From NCBI RefSeq assembly GCF_900291015.1, contig NZ_OLKL01000006.1, forward strand, positions 124,001 through 188,000: a stretch of 64,000 nt of DNA. Reading direction: 5' to 3'. Position 1 is the first letter of the stretch. Each line of letters opens with the position of its first letter. Positions 27,288 to 34,966 of the stretch are shown in pieces. Below the pieces are notes generated by a model. The model did no database searches. It saw only the letters and a list, made by a program, of their open reading frames with translations, and was not told the origin of the DNA. Position numbers and translations under genes: made by a program. Source of the DNA: Pseudomonas persica (GTDB lineage: Bacteria; Pseudomonadota; Gammaproteobacteria; Pseudomonadales; Pseudomonadaceae).

Positions 27288-28172
27288 TCAGCGGCGTTTG
27301 AGGTTCATCTTTTCCCGGCCTTCGGCCGGGGTCAGCACACGGGCGCCAAGGCGCGAAATGATCTCCACCGCACGCTCGACCAGTTGGCCGTTGCTGGCCA
27401 GCACGCCACGGTCGAGGTACAGGTTGTCCTCCAGGCCCACCCGCACGTTGCCACCCAGCAGCACCGCCTGGGCGGCCATCGGCATTTGCATGCGGCCGAT
27501 GCCGAAGCCGGCCCAGGTGACGTTGGCCGGCAGGTTGTCGACCATCGCCTTCATGGTGGTGGTATCGGCCGGGGCGCCCCACGGGATGCCCAGGCACAGC
27601 TGGAACAGTGGGTCGTCGAGCAGGCCTTCTTTGATCATCTGCTTGGCGAACCACAGGTGGCCGGTGTCGAAGATTTCCAGCTCGGCTTTCACCCCCAGTT
27701 CGGTGATGCGCCTGGCGCCGGCGCGCAGTTGTGCCGGGGTGGAAACGTAGATCGAGTTGCCGTCACCGAAGTTGAGCGTGCCGCAGTCGAGGGTGCAGAT
27801 TTCCGGCAGCAGTGCTTCGACGTGGGCCAGACGCTCCAGTGGGCCGATCAGGTCGGTGCCCGCGCCGAATTCCAGCGGTGTTTCACCCGGGCCGATTTCC
27901 AGGTCGCCGCCCATGCCGGCGGTGAGATTGACGATGATGTCCACGTCGGCTTCGCGGATGCGCTCCATGACTTCGCGGTACAGCGCCACGTCACGGCTGA
28001 AACGGCCGGTTTGCGGGTCGCGGACGTGGCAATGGACCACGGTGGCGCCGGCTTTGGCGGCTTCTACGGCTGACTCGGCGATCTGCTTGGGGGTGACGGG
28101 AACAAGGTGGCTTTTCGAGGCGGTGTCGCCGGCGCCGGTGAGAGCGCAGGTGATGATGACGTCGTGGTTCAT
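27288..28172 (-). CDS. cdhC: 3-dehydrocarnitine:acetyl-CoA trimethylamine-type transferase (BKACE family)
   Basis: A 294-residue TIM-barrel enzyme of the beta-keto acid cleavage (BKACE, formerly DUF849) family. [17 protein letters not shown] is the typical start, His47 and His49 in VVHCHVRD are zinc ligands, and LTAGMGG and [11 protein letters not shown] line the active site. In the carnitine route it moves an acetyl group: 3-dehydrocarnitine plus acetyl-CoA gives acetoacetate and betainyl-CoA. The ATG at 28172 has AAGGA seven bases upstream; the longer frame runs into a REP element. A REP pair separates it from caiX, upstream in the same orientation. Confidence 0.9.
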   Translation of the reverse strand: MNHDVIITCALTGAGDTASKSHLVPVTPKQIAESAVEAAKAGATVVHCHVRDPQTGRFSRDVALYREVMERIREADVDIIVNLTAGMGGDLEIGPGETPLEFGAGTDLIGPLERLAHVEALLPEICTLDCGTLNFGDGNSIYVSTPAQLRAGARRITELGVKAELEIFDTGHLWFAKQMIKEGLLDDPLFQLCLGIPWGAPADTTTMKAMVDNLPANVTWAGFGIGRMQMPMAAQAVLLGGNVRVGLEDNLYLDRGVLASNGQLVERAVEIISRLGARVLTPAEGREKMNLKRR

Positions 28173-28198
28173 GGCGGGGTCCTTGTGGTGTCTGTGGT

Positions 28199-28293
28199 GG
28201 CCTTTTCGCGGGTGAACCCGCTCCCACAGGAGCACCGTGGTGTTCCTGGCATGCGCGTAACCTGTGGGAGCGGGTTTACCCGCGAAGGGGCCG
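28199..28293. repeat. REP pair (class A) inside the carnitine operon
   Basis: Inverted copies with CGCGGGTGAACCCGCTCCCA on the left and GAGCGGGTTTACCCGCGAAG on the right. It lies between caiX and cdhC, so hairpins would form in the shared mRNA. Confidence 0.9.
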
Positions 28294-28295
28294 GA

Positions 28296-29240
28296 TCAGT
28301 TGGTGCTGAGCTTGAGGTTGTCGGCAGCTGGCTTGCCATCGAAGGTGGTCACACCCTCCAGCCAGCGGGCCTTGTCCTCGGGGTGGTCCTTGAGCCACTG
28401 GCGGGCCGATTCCAGCGCATCCTTGTGGTCGAGCAGCGGCTGCATCATGCGGCTCTCGTCTTCAGCGCTGAAGTTCAGGTTGGCCAGCAGGCGGTGGGCG
28501 TTGGGGCAGCGTTCGGCGTAGTCCGGCGCGGTCACTGTCCACACTGTCGCGCGGCCTTCGTCAGGGCCCAGGGCGTCCTGGCTGTCGCCCAGGTAGACCA
28601 TGTCGATGTTCACGTTCATCGGGTGCGGTGCCCAGCCGAAGAACACCACGGCCTCGTTGCGCCGCACTGCGCGGTCAACGGCGGCGAGCATGCCGGCCTC
28701 GCTGGACTCGACCAGCTGGAACTTGCCCAGGCCGAACTGGTTCTTGGCGATCATCGCCTTGATCTGGGTGTTGGCGCCGGAGCCCGGTTCGATGCCGTAG
28801 ATTTTCCCGCCCAGTTCCTTTTCGAACTTGTGGATGTCGGCGAAGGTCTTCAGGCCCTTGTCGGCCAGGTACTTGGGCACCGCCAGGGTGGCGCGGGCGT
28901 CTTCCAGGCTGGGCTTGTCGAGCACCTTGACCTGCTTGGCGTCGACGAACGGGGTGATGGTCTGGGTCATGATCGGGTTCCAGTAACCCAGGAACATGTC
29001 CAGGCGTTTGTCGCGGATGCCAGCGAAGATGATCTGCTGCGAAGCGCTGGTCTGTTTGGTCTGGTAGCCAAGGCCATCGAGCAGCACCTGGGCCATGGCG
29101 CTGGTGGCGATGACGTCGGTCCAGTTGACCACGCCCAGACGGACGTTCTTGCAGGCCACGGGTTCCGCGGCATACAGCGGGGAAGCGACGATAGTGGTCA
29201 GGGCTACGGATAACAGGCTGCGGCGGATCAAGCGTTGCAT
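28296..29240 (-). CDS. caiX: Carnitine-binding periplasmic protein
   Basis: A 314-residue solute-binding protein with a signal peptide (MQRLIRRSLLSVALTTIVASPLYA). It parallels CbcX along its length: VRLGVVNWTDVIATSAMAQVLLDGLGY, FLGYWNPIMTQTI, IYGIEPGSGANTQIKAMI and FFGWAPHPMNVNI. There is no ATPase or permease gene next to it. In P. aeruginosa CaiX uses the CbcWV core, and the same is likely here. It is the first gene of the carnitine operon and is divergent from cdhR, with tandem GTCGC sites between them. Confidence 0.9.
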   Translation of the reverse strand: MQRLIRRSLLSVALTTIVASPLYAAEPVACKNVRLGVVNWTDVIATSAMAQVLLDGLGYQTKQTSASQQIIFAGIRDKRLDMFLGYWNPIMTQTITPFVDAKQVKVLDKPSLEDARATLAVPKYLADKGLKTFADIHKFEKELGGKIYGIEPGSGANTQIKAMIAKNQFGLGKFQLVESSEAGMLAAVDRAVRRNEAVVFFGWAPHPMNVNIDMVYLGDSQDALGPDEGRATVWTVTAPDYAERCPNAHRLLANLNFSAEDESRMMQPLLDHKDALESARQWLKDHPEDKARWLEGVTTFDGKPAADNLKLSTN

Positions 29241-29337
29241 GGTGGCTCTCCATCGGCAGGGCGTTTTTTATAGGGGCCGGCCTCTCTGGGCCGTGTGAAC
29301 ACGCTACGCTGCTGCCAGGGTGGAAAATCGCACCCTG

Positions 29338-29363
29338 GCGACCAACACTTGCACGGAGGCGAC
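29338..29363 (-). promoter_or_regulatory. Tandem GTCGC repeats between caiX and cdhR (proposed CdhR operator)
   Basis: On the minus strand GTCGCCTCCGTGC and GTCGCCAGGGTGC begin at 29363 and 29342, exactly 21 bp apart, reading toward caiX. They lie about 100 bp upstream of the caiX start and just before the cdhR start. The layout matches the sites near gbdR, cbcX/sdaA and gbcA. Inferred to bind CdhR. Confidence 0.55.
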
Positions 29364-29385
29364 CACCTTTGCCGTGGAGCATGCA

Positions 29386-30330
29386 ATGCCGCAAATCATT
29401 CATTTCCTGTTGTTGCCCGGCTTCTCGGCCATGGGTTTCATCAGTGCCCTGGAGCCACTGCGGGTGGCCAACCGCTTCAAGGGCCCGTTGTATCGCTGGC
29501 AGGTATTGAGCCTGGATGGCGGGGCGGTGCAGGCCAGCAATGGCATGTCGGTTAACGCCGATGCGGCGCTGGCCGCGGGCGAGCCTGGCGGCACCCTGCT
29601 GATCGTCGCCGGTTTCGAGCCGCTGGCCTGTTACGGGCCGACGCTGCAGCAGGCGCTACGCCGGCTGGACCATGAGGGGGTGGTTCTGGGTGGTATCGAT
29701 ACCGGCGCGGTGGTGCTGGCCGAGGCCGGCCTGCTCGACGGCCACCGCGCCACCGTGCACTGGGAGGCGCTGGAGGCGTTCAAGGAGAACTACCCGAACC
29801 TGCAGGCGACCCAGGAGCTGTTCGAGATCGACCGGCGGCGTATCACCTGTGCCGGTGGCACTGCTTCGATCGACCTGATGCTCGACCTGATTGCCCAGGC
29901 CCATGGCAGTGAACTGGCGGTGCAGGTGTCGGAGCAATTCGTGCTCGGACGTATCCGTCAGCGACAGGACCACCAGCGCATGCAGATCGCCAGCCGCTAT
30001 GGCATCAGCAACAAGAAGCTGGTGAAGGTGATTGGTGAAATGGAGCGCAACACCGAGCAGCCGCTCAATACCCAGGTGCTGGCCGAAGCGGTGCAGGTGA
30101 CCCGGCGCCAGCTGGAGCGGCTGTTCCGTGTGCACCTGGATGACACACCCAGTGGGTTCTATTTGCGACTGCGCCTGGACAAGGCCAGGCAGTTGTTGCG
30201 CCAGACCGACATGAGTGTGCTGGAGGTGGGGGTGGCGTGCGGGTTCGAATCGGCTTCGTACTTTACCCGCTGCTACCGGGCCCGCTATCAGCGCTGCCCG
30301 CGGGAGGACCGCTTGGCCCGGGTGGTTTGA
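29386..30330 (+). CDS. cdhR: Carnitine catabolism activator CdhR
   Basis: A 314-residue paralogue of GbdR: a glutamine-amidotransferase-like sensor domain (residues 1-190) followed by an AraC-type DNA-binding domain (about 205-310, VLAEAVQVTRRQLERLFRVHL and SVLEVGVACGFESASYFTRCYRARY). The nucleophile-elbow position holds Asp105 (GGIDTGAVVLA) where GbdR has Cys. The start at 29386 (MPQIIHFLLLPGF) has GGAG six bases before it; an upstream GTG at 29320 would add an unlikely tail across the operator. It activates caiX-cdhCAB in response to carnitine in P. aeruginosa. Confidence 0.9.
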   Translation: MPQIIHFLLLPGFSAMGFISALEPLRVANRFKGPLYRWQVLSLDGGAVQASNGMSVNADAALAAGEPGGTLLIVAGFEPLACYGPTLQQALRRLDHEGVVLGGIDTGAVVLAEAGLLDGHRATVHWEALEAFKENYPNLQATQELFEIDRRRITCAGGTASIDLMLDLIAQAHGSELAVQVSEQFVLGRIRQRQDHQRMQIASRYGISNKKLVKVIGEMERNTEQPLNTQVLAEAVQVTRRQLERLFRVHLDDTPSGFYLRLRLDKARQLLRQTDMSVLEVGVACGFESASYFTRCYRARYQRCPREDRLARVV

Positions 30331-30342
30331 TTTCCTCCTGTT

Positions 30343-30421
30343 CTGGCCTCTTCGCGGGTACTGCGCAACGCTCACAGGCGGCGAGGTCCTGTGGGAGCGG
30401 GTTTACCCGCGAAGAGGCCAG
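30343..30421. repeat. REP pair (class A), left copy degraded
   Basis: Outer arms CTGGCCTCTTCGCGGG and CCCGCGAAGAGGCCAG match, but the left copy has lost its core (GTACTGCGCAACGCTCACAG in its place). Confidence 0.8.
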
Positions 30422-30428
30422 AGCAGGT

Positions 30429-30830
30429 TTACTGCTGGCCGATGGACTGCAGGTACTCCGAACGGTCATCACTGCGCTGCGCCACGCAGGTATCCCACGC
30501 CGCCTGGAACGCCTTGCTGCCGGGCTTCTCGGCATAGGTCTCGACCTTGCAATCAGCATCGCGCAACTGTGTCCACAGCTTCTCGGCGGCGTCCATGCGC
30601 CCGACCAGGGCGCTGGCCTGGTCGCTTTCGTCGGCATACTGGTCGCGGATGCGCTGGATCAGTTCGTCATACGCCGCTTTCAGCTCGCGCTCGGCGGTCT
30701 GCTTGTTGAACGCCGCGCAGGCGTAGCTCTGCTGGTCGGTCTCGACGTTGTCGCACGGGGTGCTTTCCTCCTCGCCGGCCTGGGCGCCCGATACGACAGC
30801 CAGCAGTACCAGCCATGCCATTGATTTCAT
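30429..30830 (-). CDS. LprI/DUF1311-like secreted protein
   Basis: A 133-residue protein with a signal peptide (MKSMAWLVLLAVVSGAQA) and a mature domain with four cysteines spaced like the lysozyme-inhibitor LprI N-terminal (DUF1311) fold: CDNVETDQQSYACAAF, LRDADCKVE and AWDTCVAQRSDDR. These small periplasmic domains typically form two disulfides. The ATG at 30830 has GGAG at good spacing; an upstream extension of 19 codons is rejected because it would mask the signal peptide. It is a single gene with no clear functional link to its metabolic neighbours. Confidence 0.72.
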   Translation of the reverse strand: MKSMAWLVLLAVVSGAQAGEEESTPCDNVETDQQSYACAAFNKQTAERELKAAYDELIQRIRDQYADESDQASALVGRMDAAEKLWTQLRDADCKVETYAEKPGSKAFQAAWDTCVAQRSDDRSEYLQSIGQQ

Positions 30831-31003
30831 CCGTTTTCTCCTCAACAGGCTGACGAATCGCTGGGATTCTCGCTCAGCCGAGGGCAAGGCGGTAGCTCCC
30901 TGACGAAATGTTCATAAAGCCGCCGCAAACGTCGTTATCGAGACTGTCTCTCATCGCCAGAGGCCGCGGTCAATGCCTCAGAACAGGCGTGTTGTCGCGC
31001 ATT

Positions 31004-31029
31004 GACGCTTTCGGCAAACCCCCTGTCGT
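31004..31029 (+). promoter_or_regulatory. Weak 21-bp-spaced GACGC/GTCGT pair upstream of the dgc operon
   Basis: GACGCTTTCGGC begins at 31004 and GTCGTTTTTGCATCGGGGC at 31025, exactly 21 bp apart, about 100 bp before the first gene. One half-site has a mismatch from GTCGY. An additional inverted repeat, GTCAATGC (30970-30977) and GCATTGAC (30999-31006), overlaps it. A weaker member of the proposed operator family. Confidence 0.35.
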
Positions 31030-31127
31030 TTTTGCATCGGGGCGCCTTTGGGCACAGGCATATGCTGGCCCCAAAGCGCCGGCAATAAGGTTTGGCGCAA
31101 ACCCATTCAATAAAAGGGGACAGCCTG

Positions 31128-32105
31128 ATGAGCCCAGCCGAACTTCACGCCGACAGCATCGTCATCGACGGCCTGATCATTGCCAAATGGAACCGCGAGC
31201 TGTTCGAGGACATGCGCAAAGGCGGGCTGACTGCGGCCAACTGCACGGTGTCGGTCTGGGAAGGCTTCAAGGCTACTGTCGACAACATCGCCGCCAGCCA
31301 GAAGCTGATCCGCGACAACAGCGACCTGGTGATGCCGGTGCGTACCACCGCTGACATCCGCAGGGCCAAGGAGCTGGGCAAGACCGGCATCCTCTTCGGC
31401 TTCCAGAACGCTCACGCCTTCGAAGACCAGATCGCCTACGTCGACGTGTTCAAGCAGCTGGGCGTGGGCATCGTGCAGATGTGCTACAACACCCAGAACC
31501 TGGTGGGCACCGGTTGCTATGAGCGTGACGGCGGCCTGTCGGGCTTCGGCCGCGAGATCGTCGCCGAAATGAACCGTGTCGGCATCATGTGCGACCTGTC
31601 CCACGTCGGCTCCAAAACCTCCGAAGAAGTCATCCTCGAGTCGAAAAAGCCGGTCTGCTATTCGCACTGCCTGCCTTCGGGCCTGAAAGAGCACCCGCGC
31701 AACAAGTCGGACGAAGAGCTGAAGTTCATCGCCGACCACGGCGGCTTCGTTGGCGTGACCATGTTCGCGCCGTTCCTGGCCAAGGGCATCGACTCGACCA
31801 TCGACGACTACGCCGAGGCCATCGAGTACACCATGAACATCGTCGGTGAAGACGCCATCGGTATCGGTACCGACTTCACCCAGGGCCACGGCCAGGACTT
31901 TTTCGAGTACCTGACCCACGACAAGGGCTACGCCCGTCGCCTGACCAACTTCGGCAAGATCATCAACCCGCTGGGCATCCGTACCGTGGGCGAATTCCCC
32001 AACCTCACCGAAACCTTGCTCAAGCGCGGCCACTCCGAGCGCGTGGTGCGCAAGATCATGGGCGAGAACTGGGTCAACGTCCTCAAGGACGTGTGGGGCG
32101 AGTAA
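31128..32105 (+). CDS. M19 (renal dipeptidase-like) family protein, first gene of the dgc operon
   Basis: A 325-residue TIM-barrel protein of the membrane-dipeptidase (M19) family, here soluble and without a signal peptide. The later family motifs are clear: MCDLSHVGSKTSEEV, VCYSHCLPSGLKEHPRNKSDEEL, IGIGTDFTQG and the C-terminal IMGENWVNVLKD. The first metal motif, normally DGHND (His-x-Asp), reads DGLII here (VIDGLIIAKW), so two ligands of the binuclear zinc site are missing. The real reaction may therefore differ from peptide hydrolysis. AAGGGG precedes the ATG at 31128. It is followed by DUF5943, dgcA and dgcB, the same order as P. aeruginosa PA5396-PA5399. Confidence 0.82.
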   Translation: MSPAELHADSIVIDGLIIAKWNRELFEDMRKGGLTAANCTVSVWEGFKATVDNIAASQKLIRDNSDLVMPVRTTADIRRAKELGKTGILFGFQNAHAFEDQIAYVDVFKQLGVGIVQMCYNTQNLVGTGCYERDGGLSGFGREIVAEMNRVGIMCDLSHVGSKTSEEVILESKKPVCYSHCLPSGLKEHPRNKSDEELKFIADHGGFVGVTMFAPFLAKGIDSTIDDYAEAIEYTMNIVGEDAIGIGTDFTQGHGQDFFEYLTHDKGYARRLTNFGKIINPLGIRTVGEFPNLTETLLKRGHSERVVRKIMGENWVNVLKDVWGE

Positions 32106-32182
32106 GCCGCTCTCCAAGCCTGAAAGCCCCTGCCAGCAACGCCGGGGCATCCCAAACAAAATTTTTATGGAGTTGAGTTTCC

Positions 32183-32713
32183 ATGGCCAAGATCGCCCCG
32201 CAATTGCCAATCGAAGTCGACAGCGAGACCGGTGTCTGGACCAGCGACGCCCTGCCGATGCTGTATGTGCCGCGCCATTTCTTCGTCAACAACCACATGG
32301 GCATCGAAGAAGTCCTGGGCGCTGACAAGTACGCCGAGATCCTCTACAAGGCCGGCTACAAGTCCGCCTGGCACTGGTGTGAAAAAGAAGCCGAGTGCCA
32401 TGGTCTGGAAGGCGTGGCGGTGTTCGAGCACTACATGAAGCGCCTGAGCCAGCGTGGCTGGGGCCTGTTCGAAATCCAGGACATCGACCTCGACAAGGGC
32501 ACCTGCAGCGTCAAGCTCAAGCACTCCGCGTTCGTGTATGTCTATGGCAAGTGCGGCCGCAAGGTCGACTACATGTTCACCGGCTGGTTCGCCGGTGCCA
32601 TGGACCAGATTCTCGCTGCCCGTGGCAGCTCGATCCGCACCGTGGCCGAACAGGTCTATGGCGGGTCGGAAGAAGGCCACGAAGATGGCCTGTTCGTCGT
32701 CAAGCCGTTGTAA
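32183..32713 (+). CDS. DUF5943 (V4R-like) protein of the dimethylglycine operon
   Basis: A 176-residue soluble protein beginning MAKIAPQLPIEVDSETGVW. The central part (YKAGYKSAWHWCEKEAECHGLEG...FEHYMKRLSQRGWGLFEI) and the later Cys (YGKCGRKVDYMFTGWFAGAMDQIL) are like the 4-vinyl-reductase (V4R) small-molecule-binding fold. The enzymatic role is not known; its fixed place between the dipeptidase-like gene and dgcA, 16 bp before the latter, implies a part in dimethylglycine use, possibly as a chaperone or accessory subunit of DgcAB. That is inference. Confidence 0.72.
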   Translation: MAKIAPQLPIEVDSETGVWTSDALPMLYVPRHFFVNNHMGIEEVLGADKYAEILYKAGYKSAWHWCEKEAECHGLEGVAVFEHYMKRLSQRGWGLFEIQDIDLDKGTCSVKLKHSAFVYVYGKCGRKVDYMFTGWFAGAMDQILAARGSSIRTVAEQVYGGSEEGHEDGLFVVKPL

Positions 32714-32728
32714 GCCGGAGATAGCGTC

Positions 32729-34789
32729 ATGGCATTCGAAGCAATGTTCCAGCCGATCCAGATCGGCAAACTGACCATCCGCAACCGTGTGCTCAGCACC
32801 GCGCACGCCGAGGTCTACGCCACTGACGGCGGCATGACGACCGACCGCTACGTGAAGTACTACGAAGAGAAGGCCAAGGGCGGTATCGGCCTGGCGATCT
32901 GCGGTGGCTCGTCGGTGGTGGCCATCGACAGCCCGCAGGAATGGTGGTCGTCGGTCAACCTGTCGACCGACCGCATCATCCCGCATTTCCAGAACCTGGC
33001 TGACGCCATGCACAAGCATGGCGCCAAGATCATGATCCAGATTACCCACATGGGCCGTCGCTCGCGCTGGGATGGCTTCAACTGGCCGACCCTGATGTCG
33101 CCGTCGGGTATCCGTGAACCGGTGCACCGTGCCACCTGCAAGACCATCGAGGTGGAAGAGATCTGGCGCGTGATCGGCAACTACGCGCAAGCTGCCCGTC
33201 GCGCCAAAGAAGGCGGCCTGGACGGCGTGGAACTGTCGGCCGTGCACCAGCACATGATCGACCAGTTCTGGAGCCCGCGCGTCAACAAGCGTACCGATGA
33301 ATGGGGCGGCACCTTCGAAGGCCGCATGAAGTTCGGCCTGGAAGTACTGAAAGCCGTGCGTGCCGAAGTTGGTGACGACTTCTGCGTGGGCATGCGTATC
33401 TGCGGTGACGAGTTCCACCCCGATGGCCTCAGCCACGAGGACATGAAGCAGATCGCCGCCTACTACGATGCGACCGGCATGATCGACTTCATCGGCGTGG
33501 TCGGCTCGGGTTGCGACACCCACAACACCCTGGCCAACGTCATCCCCAACATGAGCTATCCGCCGGAGCCGTTCCTGCACCTGGCGGCCGGCATCAAGGA
33601 AGTGGTCAAGGTCCCGGTGCTGCACGCGCAGAACATCAAGGACCCGAACCAGGCCACGCGTATCCTTGAAGGCGGCTACGTGGACATGGTCGGCATGACC
33701 CGTGCGCACATCGCCGACCCGCACCTGATCGCCAAGATCAAGATGGGCCAGATCGACCAGATCAAGCAGTGCGTCGGTGCCAACTACTGCATCGACCGCC
33801 AGTACCAGGGCCTGGACGTGCTGTGCATCCAGAACGCCGCGACCTCCCGTGAATACATGGGCGTGCCGCACATCATCGAGAAGACCACCGGCGCCAAGCG
33901 CAAGGTGGTGGTAGTTGGCGCCGGCCCTGCCGGCATGGAAGCGGCCCGCGTGGCTGCCGAGCGTGGCCACGACGTGACCCTGTTCGAGAAGAAGGAGCAG
34001 ATCGGCGGGCAGATCACCATCGCCGCCAAGGCCCCGCAGCGTGACCAGATCGCCGGTATCACCCGCTGGTACCAACTGGAACTGGCACGCCTGAAGGTCG
34101 ACCTGCGCCTGGGCACCGCCGCCGACGTGGCCGCCATCCAGGATCTGCGCCCGGACATCATCGTGCTGGCGGTGGGTGGCCATTCCTTCCTGGAGCAGAA
34201 CGAGCACTGGGGCGCCGCCGAAGGGCTGGTGGTCAGCAGCTGGGATGTGCTCGACGGCAAGGTTGCGCCGGGCAAGAACGTGCTGGTGTACGACACCATC
34301 TGCGAGTTCACCGGCATGTCGGTGGCTGACTTCATCGCCGACAAGGGCAGCCAGGTCGAGATCGTCACCGACGACATCAAGCCGGGCGTGGCCATGGGTG
34401 GTACTACCTTCCCGACCTACTACCGCAGCATGTACCCGAAAGAAGTGATCATGACCGGCGACATGATGCTGGAAAAGGTCTACCGCGAAGGTGACAAGCT
34501 GGTGGCGGTACTGGAGAACGAATACACCGGCGCCAAGGAAGAGCGTGTGGTCGACCAGGTGGTGGTAGAGAACGGCGTGCGTCCTGACGAGCAGCTGTAC
34601 TACGCCCTGAAGGAAGGTTCGCGCAACAAAGGCCAGATCGATGTGGAGGCGCTGTTCGCCATCAAGCCACAGCCGATCCTCAGCCAGCCAGGCGAAGGCT
34701 ACCTGCTGTACCGCATCGGCGACTGCGTGGCCCAGCGCAACGTGCATGCGGCGATCTATGACGCCTTGCGCCTGTGCAAGGACTTCTGA
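32729..34789 (+). CDS. dgcA: Dimethylglycine demethylase subunit DgcA
   Basis: A 686-residue flavoprotein of the Old Yellow Enzyme-fused family (like trimethylamine dehydrogenase and 2,4-dienoyl-CoA reductase). An N-terminal TIM barrel, about residues 5-370, contains the FMN region and DGVELSAVHQHMIDQFWSPRVNKRTDEWGG. A [4Fe-4S]-type cysteine segment (CVGANYCIDRQYQGLDVLC) is at about 351-370. A C-terminal dinucleotide-binding domain starts at VVVVGAGPAGMEAARVAAERGHDVTLFE (about residue 392). It oxidatively removes a methyl group from dimethylglycine, giving sarcosine and formaldehyde. Electrons probably pass to DgcB and the ETF encoded downstream. Confidence 0.9.
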   Translation: MAFEAMFQPIQIGKLTIRNRVLSTAHAEVYATDGGMTTDRYVKYYEEKAKGGIGLAICGGSSVVAIDSPQEWWSSVNLSTDRIIPHFQNLADAMHKHGAKIMIQITHMGRRSRWDGFNWPTLMSPSGIREPVHRATCKTIEVEEIWRVIGNYAQAARRAKEGGLDGVELSAVHQHMIDQFWSPRVNKRTDEWGGTFEGRMKFGLEVLKAVRAEVGDDFCVGMRICGDEFHPDGLSHEDMKQIAAYYDATGMIDFIGVVGSGCDTHNTLANVIPNMSYPPEPFLHLAAGIKEVVKVPVLHAQNIKDPNQATRILEGGYVDMVGMTRAHIADPHLIAKIKMGQIDQIKQCVGANYCIDRQYQGLDVLCIQNAATSREYMGVPHIIEKTTGAKRKVVVVGAGPAGMEAARVAAERGHDVTLFEKKEQIGGQITIAAKAPQRDQIAGITRWYQLELARLKVDLRLGTAADVAAIQDLRPDIIVLAVGGHSFLEQNEHWGAAEGLVVSSWDVLDGKVAPGKNVLVYDTICEFTGMSVADFIADKGSQVEIVTDDIKPGVAMGGTTFPTYYRSMYPKEVIMTGDMMLEKVYREGDKLVAVLENEYTGAKEERVVDQVVVENGVRPDEQLYYALKEGSRNKGQIDVEALFAIKPQPILSQPGEGYLLYRIGDCVAQRNVHAAIYDALRLCKDF

Positions 34790-34818
34790 TCGAGAAAAAT
34801 CGTCACCACCGGGCGCGG

Positions 34819-34914
34819 TCCCTGTGGGAGCGGGTTCACCCGCGAAAGCGTCAGCACAAGCAACAGCGTTGTCTGATCTGACGCATTCGCGGGTAAACCC
34901 GCTCCCACAGGGGG
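34819..34914. repeat. REP pair (class A) between dgcA and dgcB
   Basis: CCTGTGGGAGCGGGTTCACC and its mirror GGTAAACCCGCTCCCACAGG face outward, the opposite polarity from most pairs here. It divides an otherwise tight operon and would place hairpins in the mRNA between the two subunit genes. Confidence 0.9.
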
Positions 34915-34966
34915 CCAATCCCATCTTCAGAGTGGCGCAAGAATCCAGCTGTTGTGGGAGCCTCCC

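Noticed and set aside
32165..34924. A 919-codon minus-strand open frame opposite DUF5943 and dgcA
   Set aside because: Antisense shadow; the plus-strand proteins have clear family motifs and ribosome sites.
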